A stretch of DNA of 64,000 nucleotides from Eumeta japonica (GCA_005406025.1 BGZK01000225.1:310001-374000); one strand, 5' to 3'. Counted from the stretch's first letter, positions 11,621 through 24,424 are shown. The notes: a model not told the origin generated them from the sequence alone. Numbers and translations: made by a program.

Positions 11621-12907
11621 TGTCGCATGTGCTCTATGCTCACTTTAAATGTTAACCGTATTAAAATGGAATACATGGATCACTTTGTCATCAACGCATT
11701 GCTTTTGTATTTCTGGTTCGCTTAAAAAATTTTTTGTTGACTGATACATGCGTCAATACTTGTGGTAGTTATTATTCAGCAACAAAATTGTGCCATTAAA
11801 ATTTAATAGATATATCTAGTACCGACGCTGCAAATAAAGTTACGAGTTGACTTATTTCTGAAATGATTGGTTGCACCGTTTTGACATGATGCAATTTTAG
11901 TTTAAATTACACTCCATTAATTGCATGTAATTAGAATAATTAGTATAGCGGGTAAGAAGGTTTTTCTTAACAATTTTTCCTTAAGTGCAGATATTTTTAA
12001 ATTATGCGGTAAATGTTATACTTACGTGTCTCGAAATTAAAATTGAGCCTAATAACACGCAAAAGTTCGATTAATTATTTCAAACACGCCGACTCTCAAT
12101 TTAAAAATAAGTAGATGAACAACGCTATATTGATACGTAACTAGTTATCCTGTTATTTAAAAAAAAATTAAAGTAAAATTATAATATAATCTGCCATCTT
12201 TCATAACAATTATCAAATGACTTATCACGTTTAATTAGGTCGCATGAAACATTTAAATATTTAAAGATATTAATTATACTATTTTATTGACGTGTATTAT
12301 AACAATAATGAATACCCTTGAGTATGACGTAGTCTAGAAATAATATTCTGATATCGATAATAATTCTCGACACGACAAATAATAAAATCATATGGCCCGA
12401 ATTAAAATGTCGCATTGAGATAAACACATGTCTTGCTCCAATATTTTCCGCGTCTGTGGCTAATGACGCGTTAACAAATGAAAAATACTTAATATTCATC
12501 GACAGCATACCTCGAATACCTACGGTTGTTCTAAAAGTGAAATCGTAATGATTTGCATTAGATTTATGATAATATAGCGTGCAAATGGCCAATTGTTCCA
12601 CATAATTGTGTACTAATTATCGGAGCGTGTTAAAACTAGATTTTATGGTATTCAACGACGTTTTCCAAGAACTAGTTTAGACGATAAAAAAATTGAATCG
12701 ACGATTGCTAATGGTTAAAAATGATTACATTTAGATCTGTAATTGCGTATTTAACAGTCTAGTGTAATTGACGGTGTTGATATGATATTGTTTGGTTTAT
12801 AATGTGAAACCTTGTAGTAACTTTATATATATTTTTTAAAATTTAGAATATTTTGTTAATAGATTCCTATTGGGGTTTGTATCTGAGCGCAATATGTTAA
12901 ATTGATG
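11621..12907. other. AT-rich non-coding stretch
   Basis: A 105-codon minus-strand open frame (12284-12601) shows no domain, signal or similarity I recognise, and it lies in AT-rich DNA where frames of this length occur by chance. No other feature. Confidence 0.45.
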
Positions 12908-12921
12908 TCAACAGATGGCGC
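12908..12921 (+). promoter_or_regulatory. CTCF-like motif
   Basis: TCAACAGATGGCGC matches 12 of 14 positions of CCASYAGRKGGCRS, including the AGATGGCGC core favoured by insect CTCF. It lies 39 bp upstream of a 34-bp tandem duplication. Binding is not shown. Confidence 0.35.
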
Positions 12922-12959
12922 TTTTTAGGGTTTTTCGAGTGTTACGGAAAAAGGGTCAA

Positions 12960-13027
12960 ATCGTAATACAAGGTGTCGCTGCCAGTCTAATCTATCGTAA
13001 CGCAAGGTGTCGCTGCCAGTCTAATCT
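12960..13027. repeat. 34-bp tandem duplication
   Basis: Two adjacent copies of ATCGTAAYRCAAGGTGTCGC… (12960-12993 and 12994-13027) differ at two positions, so the duplication is fairly recent. Confidence 0.9.
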
Positions 13028-13297
13028 CTATTCAAATTTAATATGGATAATATTATTTAACGGACAATTTTAAATTGTAAATTTCCATAATTAAATATTT
13101 TATCTCATGAGAGTGTATACTGTTTGAATTAATAATTATGATTTAAAGTGACAGCACTTGAATTCTTATAAGAAAAATAGGCATTTATTTTTTTATTGAT
13201 TTCCATGGAAGATTAAATTGTTTTTTATGTAACATAACAAGTTTAACTAATTAATAATGAGTTTGAGATTTCAATTCGAAAAAAACATGCCATTAAC

Positions 13298-13335
13298 AAA
13301 ATATTGTAATATTAAAGCAAATATTACAATATTTT
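13298..13335. repeat. AT-rich perfect hairpin
   Basis: 16-bp perfect arms (AAAATATTGTAATATT) flank the loop AAAGCA. It may be part of a small degenerate MITE or simply a snap-back sequence. Confidence 0.8.
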
Positions 13336-14990
13336 CAATCACCAACCACTTATTGTATAATAGGGTTAGGTAGTTGCTTGTCTTGTAAAAATAAGAAATT
13401 GAAATAAATAATGTAGCAATTGATTATTCTTATTATATCTGTTAAGTAGTTATTACAATTCTATGTCTTGTGACTATTAATTTTATTCGTACTTGCAATA
13501 TTGTATTATTTACTATACATATGGTTTTGTAATTTTACAATATAAGTGCTATATAAGTACTGATAAATAACTTCCTGCAGTTAGTTAACAGTATAACATC
13601 ACAGGCACTTTTTGTTACAAAATCTAACCGCATCATAGACCGATAACAAAATTTTCTATTAAGCGTTTTTCCAACAACAATTTTTGAACGGCCATGCTAA
13701 TACAAAATTCTTATAAGCCGAACATCTGTCGGACCCCACGGTAGTCCCCACCTATCGAAAAAAAAATACCGATGGGCGTAACCCCATAGGGTGGGTTTTA
13801 TAGTTTGAACGCACAGTGGCAATTTTTTGGTTCGCAGCGTATGACTTAAAATTATGGGGTGAGTTTTTTTCCCACTTTTTCCGTGCAAGTATAATGACGT
13901 GTGTGAAGGTGGATAATTTTTTGTGTGTAAAATGTGAAAAAAATTGTAGGTTCAGTTGAAAGTACATTCGACGTGAATTATTAACTATAATTAGATATCG
14001 GAGCTTATTAGACACAATATGGCCAATTTATAGTTTTTTTTTTATCAAACCTCGGTAATATAATTGGTGGAATTTTGAATAGCTGTTATAATACATATTA
14101 TACACGTTTATAGACAAGAAGGGCTCTATATTGAAATACAGTTTAGAAAAAACGAAAATTATTGTTTATATACTTTGAATCTTAAAATTTTTATACTATG
14201 AAATCTAATTTTGGTGCCCGGTTTCCCACGAAGTATTTCTTAATGAAAGTTTTATATGTGTGAATTCATATTTATGGGATTTCGTAAAAGAAAGTTATAT
14301 TTTTATTTTTCATTTTTTCGATTCTCAATTTACTACAAAATATTGTTTGTATTATAAGCTTACTACGCATTGTTGTATAAACTGTGTAGTTATAAGTTAT
14401 ACGACTTATATGATGTTTTTATAACAGTGCGCGTGTATGTAAGATTACATGGCAAAGTTGCGTGACTAGTCTTGTTCTAAAAGGTCTCAGGAAATTTAGC
14501 ATCATCTGAAATAATTTAAACATAAAAAATGTACGCGCTTGTAAAGTCAAATTATGGGGAAAAGGTATTAAAGATTATTTTTATTTTAGTTCATACGCTA
14601 ACACAAATAGAACGCTAGTTTTGCAACAAACTAAAAAAAAATTTTTGCATGTAGATAATCCTAGGTCGGCCATTTTTAACCAAGTCCTAATGCATACATT
14701 ATATGATTTTGACAAAAAATTAAAACCCTCTTTATACAATATTACTTTTATGTCATTATTTTTCACCATAAAAAATTGTTATAGACATTTTATAACATTT
14801 TAATGCTCCTAATTAACTTTATACTCTCAATTTCATATTAATGACGCATATTTCAAGATTCTGAAATTTAACATCTGCTCAATCCGGTTCTCATTTATAC
14901 GGTTCTAGGTATCACATAAAGTTTTTTTTCTTAATTCACATAAAATTATAGTTATCGATTATTCCATTTTATCTATCATAGAATTGCTGT
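13336..14990. other. AT-rich non-coding stretch
   Basis: Several short overlapping open frames on both strands (13697-14015 and 14581-14803) are low-complexity and unrecognised. Nothing annotatable. Confidence 0.45.
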
Positions 14991-15150
14991 CGCCGGACAC
15001 AGACTTTATATTGTCTATGAAAACATTAAGCCTTCCGCTTAAACTGCGAACCGACGCGACAATAAAATTGGAATTCGGGTCGCAGCTCATTCCGTCTGTG
15101 AACGGGGAGCTTTAGGAATATTTCAAAAAGTCGCCCGTTTGCGTCACATA
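14991..15150. promoter_or_regulatory. GC-balanced island
   Basis: A more GC-rich block (CCTTCCGCTTAAACTGCGAACCGACGCGAC…TCGGGTCGCAGCTCATTCCGTCTG) in AT-rich flanks, non-coding on both strands. Candidate conserved element, judged on composition only. Confidence 0.22.
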
Positions 15151-15583
15151 AGTTGTTATTTAACAGACAGTTGACATTTATTAAGTTACCACGTCCTGCT
15201 ATTTAATTTGCATTGAGTGGAAATGAAAAAAAAAAGAAGTTACGACCGACCCTCAACGTAGAGTAAAATAAAATACGTTGGGTACGAGAACTTATCTGGT
15301 GATTCCGAGTCTGTAATCTTAATACATGAATACTGTACCAAAAAACCGGTCAAGGGAAGAGTTGCACTTCCCCATTCGGGGTTCCGTACCAATGAATTTG
15401 CTATAGCACGAAGTTTAAATGAAACAAACGCACCACGTATCACCAATTACAAATGTCAAAAATTATTATGGGTATAAATATATGTTTAAATGGCAGATAC
15501 TTATCGTAATAAAATTCACATGGCGCTCATAGGCCGGTAGTTACATTGTTATTATTGACAAATAAAAATTGAGAATTTCTATC

Positions 15584-15905
15584 TGTCTATATTTAAAACA
15601 TTAGTTTAATATGTTTTAAAAATACAGATCAAAATCGCATAGTACATTTTTATAAATATTTTCAAAAAAAAAAAGTTGAATAAACTCTGTTCATAACTTG
15701 ATTTTATTCAGGTTATGAACAAATTTGAAAAAGATTTACAGTGTTTTTGAATAAAACAAATATATTTTATTCAAAAACATTTTAAATAAAAAGCTGTTCA
15801 TATCTAGTGCTCAAATTTTATTCAAAATGTTTTTTTTAATTTATTTATAAAACTCTATTATGTGATTTTGATCTAATTTTTAAACTAATGTTTTAAATAT
15901 AGACA
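15584..15905. mobile_element. Foldback / MITE-like element, near-palindromic
   Basis: A 26-bp perfect terminal inverted repeat (TGTCTATATTTAAAACATTA…) bounds 322 bp. Homology between the arms continues inward with indels (AGATCAAAATCGCATA against the complement of TATGTGATTTTGATCT). The centre holds two further palindromes: GTTCATAAC…GTTATGAAC, and 14-bp arms GTTTTTGAATAAAA at 15743-15756 and 15765-15778. Almost the whole element can fold on itself. No transposase is present. No clear target-site duplication was found, so the superfamily is undetermined. Confidence 0.75.
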
Positions 15906-16091
15906 CATAAAAGATAATATGTTAATGAGCTGTGAGCCTGTGATCTCAAAATTTACTCTTCAGAGCAAAGATAATTTAGGAAGCTTTAAGGCTTTTTGAA
16001 ATGTCTGTCAAAGAACATACCTACAACGCAACGGAGTGCGCGTAAAAAAATTTCCATTTCTTGATATTGTCTAAATAAAAAACAAAGGTCA

Positions 16092-16741
16092 TTTTTAGAG
16101 TTCCGTGATTCCAAAATAAAAAAGTAATAACATGGGGTTACTTCTTTGTCCGCCTGTCCATTTGTTTTTAGTTTTTGGAAACTCGTGGAGGTATCAAGTT
16201 CGAATTAATATTTAGGTTTGCGGTCCTTTAGACTTGTAAAAAAATTAAGCTTCTAAATCAACGCAATTAAAAAATACGGCCATTCGTCCATGCATGTAGT
16301 GTTAAAACATGTTACATTTTGACACTGGCGAATAAATCAAAATTTAACCCGAAGAATATTTCTGTTGACACAGAAACGTGAAAGTTGGCGAGAAGCACGG
16401 TCTCACAAGAAAAGCAAAGGGCGAAATTGTAAAATTATTAATTTGCAGTTTACATTTGCCGTTAGAGACTGTGATGTTAACCGGAGTATGGGAGAACATT
16501 TTTTATATTCCGACTACGAAAATTTAAGATTTCCAAAAATTTGGATATTTTAATTTATTTCGTCAATTCATTTTTAAAACAAAACAAAAGCCCTGAATTC
16601 CCGGGATCAGTGTCTGGTAAATAGATATCGGCATTGGAAATAAATAAAAATCGTCGAGATCGTGCATGAATGACACATCGACATACATAAATATGTTTGT
16701 ACGGAACCCTCAGGACCCTATTCGTACTTGTCCTCTTTTTT
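16092..16741 (+). repeat. GGTTCCG-family interspersed repeat, near full length
   Basis: Starts TTTTTAGAGTTCCGTGATTCC, continues through TGTCCGCCTGTCCATTTG and a CTCGTGGAGGTATCAAGTT segment, and closes with TTTGTACGGAACCCTCAGG…CGTACTTGTCC. The same order of landmarks occurs at 38.0-38.6, 53.9-54.6 and, reversed, 59.6-60.2 kb. I know this as a very abundant lepidopteran repeat type. It has no coding capacity here (the 62-codon frame at 16365-16553 lies inside it and is not a gene). Confidence 0.7.
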
Positions 16742-18567
16742 TATGCAATCTGCTTACATAATTACATTACATTTTACAGAAGACACACGTCTATACGATT
16801 TCAACAAAATCTAATAAAAAACGACAAAACAATAATATATATTTATCTGCGATGTATAGGCATGGGGCAGATAGACGGATAGAACGAAGTTGTAAGGGTG
16901 CCTTTTTGTACTTATACACGGCTTTTTAAACTAAAATTATTTCCGTCGTATGTCGTTTAGATACAATCACAGGTTTAACTTTATAATGGAATCAGATGAT
17001 TTCGTTGCTTCACGGAGCACCAGACATTCAAGGTTGCATTCATAATGAGAATCACGGCGAAAGCCAAAAGTAGATACCGCTCTTTAGAAAGACCATGCAG
17101 ATCAGTGTTTACTATTTTCTTTCGCTATAGTACATTAAAGAGCCAGCTATATATGTAAGGAAATGTATTACGTGTAAAAAAAAAATATAGATTACAATAG
17201 ACAAGCCAAACACAGATAAAGTATTTTGCGTTTTTTTGTTAGAAATTTTTGGGATTTTGCAACTGGCTCGCTACATTTGTTCATTTGCGACACAATGTTT
17301 ATTTGCGGGACTATCTTTGAAATTTCGAAATCAACAGAATGTCACAATAGTTTATTTAATAAGTGTTGTTTGTTTGTCTAAAATTTCCATATTGATCCTT
17401 TAACATTTAGGTAACGAAAATAGCATATTTATTGCATATCGTAAACAAAAATGTGAAATATCTCAACTGTAAGGTATATCTTTGAAATCAACCCAATTTT
17501 ATTATTCAGCGTTGCATTTATCCTGTATTATCGAGTGCTAGTTTGACTTGCATACAGAAGGCCTCGTGCAATTAAGTATGTCAAAATATTTAGCCTTTGA
17601 ACGCACAGAGAAGCTGATCAAACTTGTTTCTATGTATCACGAAATACAAAAATTGCTACACTTTTAACCAAAAGAAAAATACTGATCACATTTGAAGATT
17701 TTCCGTTAAGTTCAATTAAAAAAGCTTACGATTGGGTATACAGCATCGCTCGTGTTATAACTTTTAGTATACCTAATATATAACAAATAAACAAAATAAC
17801 ATATATTTGATATACTGAACGTATTTTGCGCATAAATTTAATTAGAACTCTCACAATAGCTTACGTCTTAAAGAAAAAAGAAGAGCTGGCTTTATAATCG
17901 TGAAAGCCAACCTCGTTCGATGAAATAATCGAATAGGATATTCTAAAAACATATTTCATTTCCTCGACAGCAATAGTTGCACTATATATTGAGGCAATGA
18001 GAAATCTGTATATCGGCATTTATTACGTAATGTATCAAAAATCATGCAACAACGCAGCCATTCTCTGCGAGGCAGTCGCAAACCGAAACGCTTAAAGCGT
18101 CTATGTTATTATAACCAGTCAAAACGACAATGCGCTCGACAAAAGCTTACTAATTGCGGCTACGCCTCTATCTTGTCACTGCCCACGAGCCTTTAATATT
18201 TATGGACGGACAGACGGGCTAAAAGGTTAATGGTTCACGTACAGAAGTCTTTTATATAAGATAAATAGATCTTTTAGGCAATATGTCTTTCGACAAGTAT
18301 AAAAGAAAGTTTGCTCGAAAACAATCAAATTGACATTCATTAATCTATCTTCCATAGGTATATCATGAAAGCGATACCATTATATAGTTAACCTTTTTCC
18401 TGGAAGAAATTTAATCTATTAAACATACGAAAATACTACAGAAATTCGTTAAAATGACTTATCTATTTTCAAGTTCAAAGGTTTACTGAGTAATAGCTAT
18501 AGAGAGCTGTAGGTGCATTGCTTTACGCTTACAGCTAATAAAATGATATTTCACACACATTGATGTT
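16742..18567. other. Non-coding stretch
   Basis: AT-rich except a GC-balanced patch at about 18050-18200 (AGCCATTCTCTGCGAGGCAGTCGCAAACCG…). No repeat ends or coding signal were recognised. Confidence 0.4.
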
Positions 18568-18617
18568 ATTTACAATGATGGATTTTATACTATAATATAA
18601 AATCCATCATTGTAAAT
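18568..18617. repeat. 22-bp perfect hairpin
   Basis: Arms at 18568-18589 (ATTTACAATGATGGATTTTATA) and 18596-18617 are exact reverse complements around the loop CTATAA. A partial third copy (AAAATGGATTTTATATTTATA) follows at 18625-18645. Stem length is within the pre-miRNA range, but the stem is perfect and AT-rich, and a MITE remnant is more likely. Confidence 0.75.
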
Positions 18618-19319
18618 ATATCGATAAAATGGATTTTATATTTATATATCGATATATAACAATACTACCGATATGTAGTGTAGATTACAATTACTATATA
18701 TAAAGCCATGAATCTTATAAAAATATTCAGAAGAATAGATGAACAATAAAGAAGACGGTCACGAAAATTAAATTATTAACTAGATCTTCCGTCCGCATAA
18801 ACCACTTTTAATAAATATATTTATAAACACGTACGTTTCGCAATGTTGACATATTAAAAGTAGCTTTTCTGATTACACCTGTTAATTAACAAAAACTTCA
18901 TTGGACAATATCTGAAGAACGTCATCTTAGCTGAAGTGTAAATAATACCAGGAATAGTATCGGTGGAGAAAAACCGATATGTTAATAAATTATTTAACAC
19001 AAGTTACTGAACATAAATGAAAAAAATTAATAAATACATTTGCGTTCCCTTTTCTCTCCAACAGAGAACTAAATTGTACGATATATGCGCGAAAGAGCGA
19101 TAATACTACATCTGATTGACTTTGAAGAATGGCTTCGCTGTCAAAAATTGGTTGTGAACAAGATTATAATTTCACGAAGATAGTGTCAAACGGATGCCCG
19201 TTAAAAACAGACATTTCTTTTTTATATTGAACAAGCTTCCTTTTCCATGGCTTCCCCACTGTGAACATAGAGTGTGTTCGTCCATCTTCTATATTAGGTT
19301 GCACATAATATGCTATAAC

Positions 19320-19640
19320 GACGTTGCTGTTGATCGGAATCTCGTACCCGCTTTCAATTCTGGTCCCGGTACTGTTACTGATATTGATCCCGGTTACGTT
19401 AGATTCCATCTCCGGTTCCGTATTCGGCTTCGACGGTGACCTCGTTCTCAATTTGGGTCGCGCTCCCGGCTATCGAATCTGGTGCCCCTTTCGTTTTCGA
19501 TTCCGATACCGTTGTCGGTCACTGTTCTGATTTTTAAGAAGCCGGGGTAAATACTAGTACCAAAAATATAGGCTGTATTAATCGGTTATGATGTAGCTTT
19601 ATCTTAATAAAAGGTTTTTAATAGTCGATATAGTGGTTGG
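19320..19640 (+). repeat. Interspersed repeat copy (hexamer-tract family)
   Basis: About 200 bases of degenerate GATTCCGGTYCCG-like hexamers (19330-19530) lead into AAATACTAGTACCAAAAATATAGGCTGTATTAATCGG. The element then decays into TTAATAAAAGGTTTTTAATAG. The order matches the copy at 1-312. Three overlapping open frames on both strands (19164-19530) are a by-product of the hexamer tract, not genes. Confidence 0.6.
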
Positions 19641-21720
19641 GTTCAACGGTAAAAAACGCGGATGAAGTTCGAAACAAAGGTTAAATTCAATGCATAATAA
19701 TTTTCTTCATAAAAATATACATATATGTATCGACTTTCATGGTGTACGTCTGACCCTGTCCAAGTACATTGACTTCAGACAGATAAACAGACGAATACCC
19801 ATTTTTATATTCACCTCTTATGTTTCTGAGAAATTACTAAATATCACTGATCTTCAGCTTATCCCCAAAAAGATAACTCAAAGTAAGCACTTCGAACGAG
19901 TTCTAGAATATTTAGGGTAAAATGTATATCCGACGAATATTATTCCGTGTGCTTTAATTTTTGATAACTAATTTATAATAAAGTGTAAGGTTTCAATCTA
20001 AAATGAAAAAAAAATTGTTGCGGACTGGTGCACCTTCGTAGGTGTGTTACTGACACAATGATAACAACAACAATTTTATAAAAAAAAACTACAATATTTT
20101 CAGTAATAACTGCTAAATTACATTTATTTACAGCATATTGTTGTACCTACACATTAAAATTATTTACAAAAAAACATTTTGTTATATATAGAAAACTATA
20201 TTTGAATATGTATTCGGTATTTCTACATGTAAATATATGCCTAATATAAATATAATACGGAACACTAAAAGTAGAAGACTCGCACTTGCTTTAATTTTTT
20301 ATCGATCATTACCATTAACATTAATTTATTCGTAATACTTATTAGTATTACCAATAAAAAAACAACGTACTTTTAATACTATAATGTTATTTACAAGTGT
20401 CATGTAGATAGACTACGATAAAGATTAATGAAAAAAATTATGCTGTCGGATTTAGTTGTTCTATGGATTAGATTTTTATATATTTTATTAGAGATTATTT
20501 TTTATAAAGAGTAAGATCTATTTTGCAGCTGCTATAAAAATAATGGACAAAGTTAATATACCGTTGAGTTGAAGCTCTCTTCATTGTGGTTAATAATGGT
20601 GAGTTAATTATCAACAGTCAAAAGTTATTTGTGATTCTGCTTTTCACCGATTTTTAAATTTTATGTTTTTGAGTCTGACCAGCCCCTGTTTTGAAATAAA
20701 TCTGAGAACATGGTTTAGGTTAAATTTAGACCAAATCTACTTCTCTGTATTTATCGATGGATAAACGTGACCTTTGTCATGAGAGGACAAGGGCTGTGAC
20801 TATTCAAATCAAATGAACTATTGCAATATGAATAATGAACTGCATTAATTAGATAAATGAAGAATTATCACAATACAATTCATAGCGAGAATTCCAGAAC
20901 TCACAACAGCAGACTGATTAAATAAAAGTATATTTTTCGGAGCAATTCCACGAGAAAAGCTAACATCCCTATCGGCTAATAAATCACTCGAAAAATCAAT
21001 AGCCGAATTGATCCGATTGAGAATTCTAAAAAAAAAATGTACCGCCTGTTTGTCAAAAACATTGTACGGAATCTCTTCGTGAAAACATAAATCCTTTTGC
21101 AAAAAGGGTTCAAAAATTTGCATATTGGGTTACCTTTTGCATAATAAAGAAACTATTCACAATTGCTTTGACTTTTTTACCTGAACTTAAATGTACAAAT
21201 ACAGGATGATTTTTTGCTTACGGGAGTTATATGTTTGTTGAGTTTTTAGATAGATCTTAATGAAGTTCCTCTATTAGCAGAACAAAGAAGAACTGTAACA
21301 GAGATTGTAAGTACTCAATTCAATGTAATTGCTATAATAATTTCCATGACTGACGCTTTTCATTTTGTTACGATTAAACTATTTTTAATTTGAATTTAAT
21401 TTATAAAATATATTATTCTATTAAATGGTTTATTACTTTCAACTTGATTTGATTTTCATCAAATCAAGGCTAACTAGACCCATGCATTTGACACTAATCG
21501 ACGAAGTCACTTTCAGGTCCCAGGATTTGTCTTTTAATCTGCGATATAAAATGTTTGTGAGTAAAATAAAACTAAATAGATAACTAATAATGAATGGAAT
21601 TGATGAACAAAAAGCTCCGAACACGATCGTTGAATGAGAACTATAAAATAATACGAATGTTTTATAATAAAATCGTGTAAGGACTCCGATTCATAAAAAA
21701 AAAATAATTCACATAACGTT
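19641..21720. other. AT-rich non-coding stretch
   Basis: Two short open frames (19690-19920 plus, 20845-21123 minus) have no recognisable similarity. A fragment at about 21215-21290 (TTGAGTTTTTAGATAGATCTTAATGAAGTTCCTC) may be repeat debris. Confidence 0.4.
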
Positions 21721-21724
21721 TTTA

Positions 21725-21970
21725 ACCCGTATTTTGTAACCGCCTATATATATGGTAGGGCTGACACGCAGCAAAGTTAACGATATGCAAAGCAGGCCCG
21801 AACAATGCCGCGACACGGCGGTTGCAACAGCCCTACTTAGGTTTTAGTTTCCGGGGGCGACGGGAGCGTTATTTTCGAATACAGCTGCTCTCGCTGTAGG
21901 ACGAAACGTCGCTGGGAATATTTATCGCTTGTGATCCGGCGTTATGTGATATAAGAACTTTCTCAGACAA
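21725..21970. promoter_or_regulatory. GC-rich island
   Basis: Contains GCCGCGACACGGCGG, GGGGGCGACGGGAGCG and a CAGCTG E-box, in AT-rich surroundings and without an open frame. Candidate conserved regulatory element on composition alone. Confidence 0.28.
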
Positions 21971-23012
21971 AAATGAAAACCGCCTTCAAAAGCCTACATT
22001 TAAAATGAATTGTCGTTTTTAGAGTTAGTGTCAGTTAAAGACCTGCCAGACGTGGTTGTACATCAACTTTCGTCGTTTGATATCCTGATCATAGTGTGAC
22101 TTATTACTACACGTTTTATGATATTCGAAGATTTTTAGGTGTCGAGTTTGGTTATCTTTTATTCATTTTACTATTCTTCATATCATTCGTTTACATATTT
22201 TATTGTTTTCGTCAAATGGCAAGTCGTTTGAAAATTGTTGCTTCTATTTATATTTTTTAATGTGTCCTATTCTGAATGAACATACATAAGCTCTTAACAG
22301 GCACTACATACACTTTCTCTACACATTCATAATAAACATGTGACCGTGATGTGCCTCAAGGGTGGGTGCCTGGAAACCTATAACACAAGTTGAACTTAGT
22401 TTGGGTTCCAGTACCTTACAGTAACTCCTAACGTTGCACATTTTTTGTTATTTTGCATTCTAAACTATTGTGGAGGAAAATAAAAAATTGTTATTATTAG
22501 TATTCATTTTTTTATTGGTCTCCGTTTAGTTGACCCCGACTCCAAAAATGACTATTCATTAATTTTTTTCTGAAAAAATAGTTATTGTCATTTTTGAGAA
22601 AAGTTGCTACGGTGTTGCCTTCACTTTCATGTGGAGAAAATAGAAAAGCAATTCTAATTCCGAATTTTCTGGTGTAGTTCGTAATTATTCTGGTTACAAT
22701 TTTAGTAGGGGTACAACCCTTTTCCCAGTTCATAGTTTCACCAGCCCGTCGATTATGTCGGCCAGTTTCTAAAACCTTTAAGTTTCCATATTTTTCGTCA
22801 ACATATCGGAAAGTGAGTGAACGTAACTAACAGGAATTTGGAATGATCTGCTGTGTTAATAACAAAATACTGAAAGGATTTTCGTAAAAAAAAATGTGAA
22901 AATGCTTAAACTCCTATAAATTTAACGGAATACAAAAAATGTGTCAGTAATATTTCGCGAAAACATTACGAAATCTTTGAAATGCATGCATCAATGACAC
23001 TCTTATAAACCT

Positions 23013-23795
23013 GTTTTTAGAATTTCGTAGTGAACAAAGAATCCTTATAGCTTCATCATGTCCGTCCGTCTGTCCGACCACGTCTTAGCTCAGAGACTAT
23101 TTAGACTTAGTACTACAAAGTTATGATTTGGCATGGGCATACATATTAATCATACCTATGAAGAGATGTAATAGAATCTTGAAAAACATTTTTTTTAAGA
23201 TCATCTATCGCACAGTGTGAGGTATCGTTGGACAGTTCATACAAAAAAATTGTGGTCCTGCGAAAACCATTTCTCGATTTAGGGATCCGTTTGCGAAATA
23301 TTAAGTGCTATTTTTTTAGAATCAAATATGTCCTATTCTGTCCTATCAGGTAAACAGATATTCTTTGTTATGTGATAAAATTCAGGGCTGTAACATGTAT
23401 GTATAACGAAATTAAAAGGAAAACTATCACAACTGACTTTATAATTTAATGAGTAATGATCGACTAACTTACAAAACGTACTTGGAGAAGTAAAAAGCAA
23501 AATTTCATACAAATTCCATTAAAAAATACTTAGATAACTTTTTTAGTTGTGTAAAATAGGTAGTAAAGGTAGGTTCATAAACCATGCAACGTTAAGGAAG
23601 TATAAAATCATATCATTATTAACATCTGTCCTATGTGGGTATGATTTTAGACGTTATTAGCCGTTAAACCGTGAACTCATTTAATAGATCCTTAGTATCA
23701 AACAAAAGCTCCCTTCTAAGTGCGCATATTTTAACGGGTAACAAGGAACCCTATACTGTGTGTGGCCCGACACACACTTGGCCGGCTTTCTTTCT
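23013..23795 (+). repeat. GGTTCCG-family repeat, divergent long variant
   Basis: The start reads TTTTTAGAATTTCGTAGTGAAC…AATCCTTATAGCTTCATCATGTCCGTCCGTCTGTCCG. The end reads GGAACCCTATACTGTGTGTGGCCCGACACACACTTGGCCGG. These are the two diagnostic ends of a common lepidopteran repeat, here with many substitutions. It is longer than the copies at 16, 38 and 54 kb and belongs to a different subfamily (palindromic GTGTGGCCCGACACAC near the 3' end). Confidence 0.7.
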
Positions 23796-23809
23796 AATTT
23801 CCTGAATAA

Positions 23810-23968
23810 CGGTATGTTTCGCATTATAAAAAAATATACAGGATCATTTCGAGATTTATCTTAATAGAGTATGTACAATTTAAAAGAAGCTAAATCGGTT
23901 AATCCGTTTTTGAGAATACACGCATAAAGTATGGAATATAGAAGCTTCTCATTTTTTTTTGAAGTCGG
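23810..23968 (+). repeat. Repeat fragment ending GAAGTCGGTTAA
   Basis: A degenerate segment (GAAGCTAAATCGGTTAATCCGTTTTTGAGAATACACGCATAAAG) ends in TTTTTTTTGAAGTCGGTTAAG, the 3' signature of another abundant lepidopteran repeat. It directly follows the preceding element. Confidence 0.5.
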
Positions 23969-24109
23969 TTAAGGGTATCCCAATACACCTTAACACTTCC
24001 GACAACAGAAATCATCGTCCAATGCGCTACCAGGTTCACCGTAACGATGTTACCGTAAACTTAAACGTCTCGATAGCCTGACAAATTAGCCCGAGTAATG
24101 TTCATGTGC

Positions 24110-24424
24110 TCATAACAATTTAATAATTACATTATTTTGGCATGAAAGCCAAATCATCAAATTTTGACCAAATTTATATGAGATTACTCTTGAAGTACTT
24201 CTTTTCGATCAAAAGAAGAATAATCGAAATCTGCTGGCGTGATAAATAAATATTCACCCATATGTCATGAAAATAATAATGAAAAGTGAAAAATTTCCTT
24301 CATCAGAAATTGACAAAATTTGTATAGGACCATTTTGGGAGACAACAGACAAAAAAAAAAGAATCCACAAAAAAAGATTTCAACCAATCGAGAACGTCTT
24401 TCGTTTTTTTAAAGTCGTTTAAAA
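24110..24424 (+). repeat. Second copy of the GAAGTCGGTTAA-type repeat
   Basis: Carries an AATTTTGACCAAATTTATATGAGATTACTCTTGAAGTACTTCTTTTCGATC body and ends CTTTCGTTTTTTTAAAGTCGTTTAAAAAG. Both are degenerate versions of the landmarks in the copy ending at 23968. Confidence 0.45.

Noticed and set aside
12284..12601. 105-codon minus-strand open frame
   Set aside because: No recognisable domain or splice context in AT-rich DNA.
18568..18617. Pre-miRNA call for the 22-bp hairpin
   Set aside because: Perfect AT-rich stem without mismatches or a known seed, and a third partial copy nearby; kept only as a hairpin.
19164..19530. Three overlapping open frames on both strands
   Set aside because: Produced by the degenerate hexamer tract of a repeat copy that has a sister at the window start.
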